A DNA stretch of 32,593 bases, taken from Candidatus Tharpella aukensis. GTDB lineage: Bacteria; Desulfobacterota; Anaeroferrophillalia; Anaeroferrophillales; Tharpellaceae. A model generated the notes under the pieces. That model was given only the letters and a program-made list of their open reading frames with translations, was not told where the DNA came from and did not search any database. A program made the translations under genes and the position numbers. Where the stretch lies: assembly GCA_021163445.1 (NCBI GenBank), contig JAGGWR010000030.1:1-32593 (forward strand), written 5' to 3'. Shown one piece after another: positions 31,355 through 32,593 of the stretch (the stretch's first letter is position 1; every line of letters begins with the position of its first letter).

Positions 31355-32593
31355 ATGAAGTCAACAGGAATGATAAAGGTTCGCTTGCATGGTAATAAAA
31401 ATTATCATTTGCTAAGCTACCCCTGTCTGGTTCTCTTGTTGTTGGTTATTTTGTCAGCTATTTTCGTTTCACCTTTATGGGCCTTAAATGAAGGTGCAAA
31501 TATCCCCATTTCCGTTGCAAATGGTGGAGCTGAACCTCCTGTTTTGCTAAGTGACGACCAGCAAAACCCCACAATCATTGCCCTTCCAGATAAGAACAAA
31601 TGGTTTGTCGTCTGGGAAGACTGGCGTAATTGGAGAACCACCGGGGTTGATATTTATGGTCGATTTATTAATAGTGATGGAACTCTGTGTGGTAATGAAA
31701 TAGCAATTAGCACGGCTTCAGGTAATCAGATGGTGCCGACGCTTGCTTATCGTGATACGCCTGGTGGTACTGATAATATCATGATCGCCTGGCAGGATAA
31801 TCGAGGTACGGGTTATTCCGGCTATATTTATTTCAATATTCTCAATATCTCTTCATTGGCGGCTAGTTGTTCTTCAGGAGCCATTTTAGGTAGTGAGAGA
31901 AGCGTTGGTTATAGATCTATCGGTGGTGATAGGTTACGCTCACGTAAATTGCCGAAAATTGCTTATGATAAAGCCAAAGATCAATTCTGGATGGTCTGGG
32001 TTGAAAGTCGTGATCAAGTGCAGCGTTTGGTTGAGTACCCTTTTGGCAACTTCGGCTCTCCCAAATGGAACTTTGCAGATTCAAATTATCTCTCTTTCAC
32101 CACGGTATCAGCTGCTGGTTCCAGTGCCGCAATCCCTGAGATCCTTCGTAATACCGATGGTTCTTTATTACGCACGGTGCGCCTAATCTCTTCAACTTCA
32201 GATTTTGATGAAAAGGAGGGAACTGTAGAATACATTTATGAGTATTTTACCGGGATTAATAATATAACTGTTGCTTGTGATGATATCTCGTCTGATGTCT
32301 TGATTGCCTGGCAAGGTATTCGTGGTCAGGCGACACTGACCTGCAAATGGGAGGATAAAGACGAGGAGGAAATTGTTGTAGGAGAGGATTGTAATTGGGA
32401 GGATTGTACTGAACCTTGTGGTGGTGCAGGTGAACCGAATTGTAGCGCCGTTTGTGATAGAGTTTGCACACCGATTATGGGGCCAAACCCAGATTATGGA
32501 GTTCCCACACGGGGCGACACTTATTCAAGTAAATTGAAACTTGAATCTGGTTTCGACGACGGCAATGTTCACATTTACTCCATTTTTGAGCAA
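31355..32593 (+). CDS. Large exported protein with WxD(N)R beta-propeller-like repeats (5' part)
   Basis: This gene is missing from the ORF track because it runs off the edge. From the ATG at 31355 (GGGGGAAGT upstream) the frame is open for 413 codons to the end. A basic start and a long hydrophobic stretch (CLVLLLLVILSAIFVSPLWA) form a signal peptide, cleaved near residue 48. Then repeats occur of the form VVWEDWRN..DIYGRFINSDG..GNEIAIS and IMIAWQDNRG, WMVWVESRD, LIAWQGIRG, about 60-100 residues apart, as in WD/BNR-like extracellular propellers. Near residue 350-375 a Cys-rich segment (CNWEDCTEPCGG..CSAVCDRVC) follows. It is probably surface-exposed; function is unknown. Confidence 0.85.
   Translation, partial: MKSTGMIKVRLHGNKNYHLLSYPCLVLLLLVILSAIFVSPLWALNEGANIPISVANGGAEPPVLLSDDQQNPTIIALPDKNKWFVVWEDWRNWRTTGVDIYGRFINSDGTLCGNEIAISTASGNQMVPTLAYRDTPGGTDNIMIAWQDNRGTGYSGYIYFNILNISSLAASCSSGAILGSERSVGYRSIGGDRLRSRKLPKIAYDKAKDQFWMVWVESRDQVQRLVEYPFGNFGSPKWNFADSNYLSFTTVSAAGSSAAIPEILRNTDGSLLRTVRLISSTSDFDEKEGTVEYIYEYFTGINNITVACDDISSDVLIAWQGIRGQATLTCKWEDKDEEEIVVGEDCNWEDCTEPCGGAGEPNCSAVCDRVCTPIMGPNPDYGVPTRGDTYSSKLKLESGFDDGNVHIYSIFEQ

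Overview
The window looks like the chromosome of an anaerobic, respiring Gram-negative bacterium, most likely a deltaproteobacterium (Desulfobacterota). The evidence is small multihaem c3-like cytochromes with CXXCH motifs, a System II (ResB/CcsA) cytochrome c maturation pair, Fe-S oxidoreductase genes, a MenG/UbiE methyltransferase, a DsrE-like protein and a lipoprotein with a CsgG-like outline. The placement is inferred from gene content; no rRNA or tRNA was seen.

Layout. Positions 1-2700 form a patchwork: the 3' end of a HoxU/NuoG-like 4Fe-4S protein, a terminator, a VapBC-type toxin-antitoxin pair, an AhpD-like protein, a second 112-bp copy of the ferredoxin gene as a fragment, a YajD-like HNH protein and a frameshifted, truncated acyl-CoA thioesterase. 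Positions 2711-6482 carry an orphan hybrid histidine kinase and an unusual multi-cluster Fe-S protein, both on the minus strand. Positions 6834-11016 hold a DsrE-like gene and a pstSCAB phosphate transporter without phoU. Positions 11201-15440 hold a DUF1847 gene, an alpha/beta hydrolase, and a minus-strand operon (transglutaminase-like protein, hypoxanthine-DNA glycosylase, MltF-like transglycosylase). Positions 15679-20949 hold dapB, gyrA, menG/ubiE and elbB. Positions 21279-25127 hold two tandem tetrahaem cytochromes followed by resB and ccsA, so haem proteins and their maturation machinery lie together. Positions 25479-29106 are a classic gap-pgk-tpiA-secG cluster. Positions 29439-32593 hold a lipoprotein, an overlapping DUF4258/DUF2283 pair, and the start of a large exported protein that runs off the window.

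The most striking feature is the density of small non-coding palindromic elements between these housekeeping genes. Family A is about 130 bp, begins GTAACTATTCAGC and ends with its inverse. It has six full copies, each flanked by an 8-bp target duplication (exact in four, slightly decayed in two), which marks it as a transposed MITE, probably IS66-like. Family B is about 150 bp and has four full copies and one truncated copy. It sits at the 3' ends of genes, in some cases supplies the stop codon and last codons, and its stem bases covary between copies. Family C (GGGGTCA...TGACCCC with a GCTTCGC-containing tail) has two full members, plus a related core nested in a separate 166-bp element with 24/25-bp terminal inverted repeats after pstB. 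No transposase gene is present, so all would have to be mobilised in trans.
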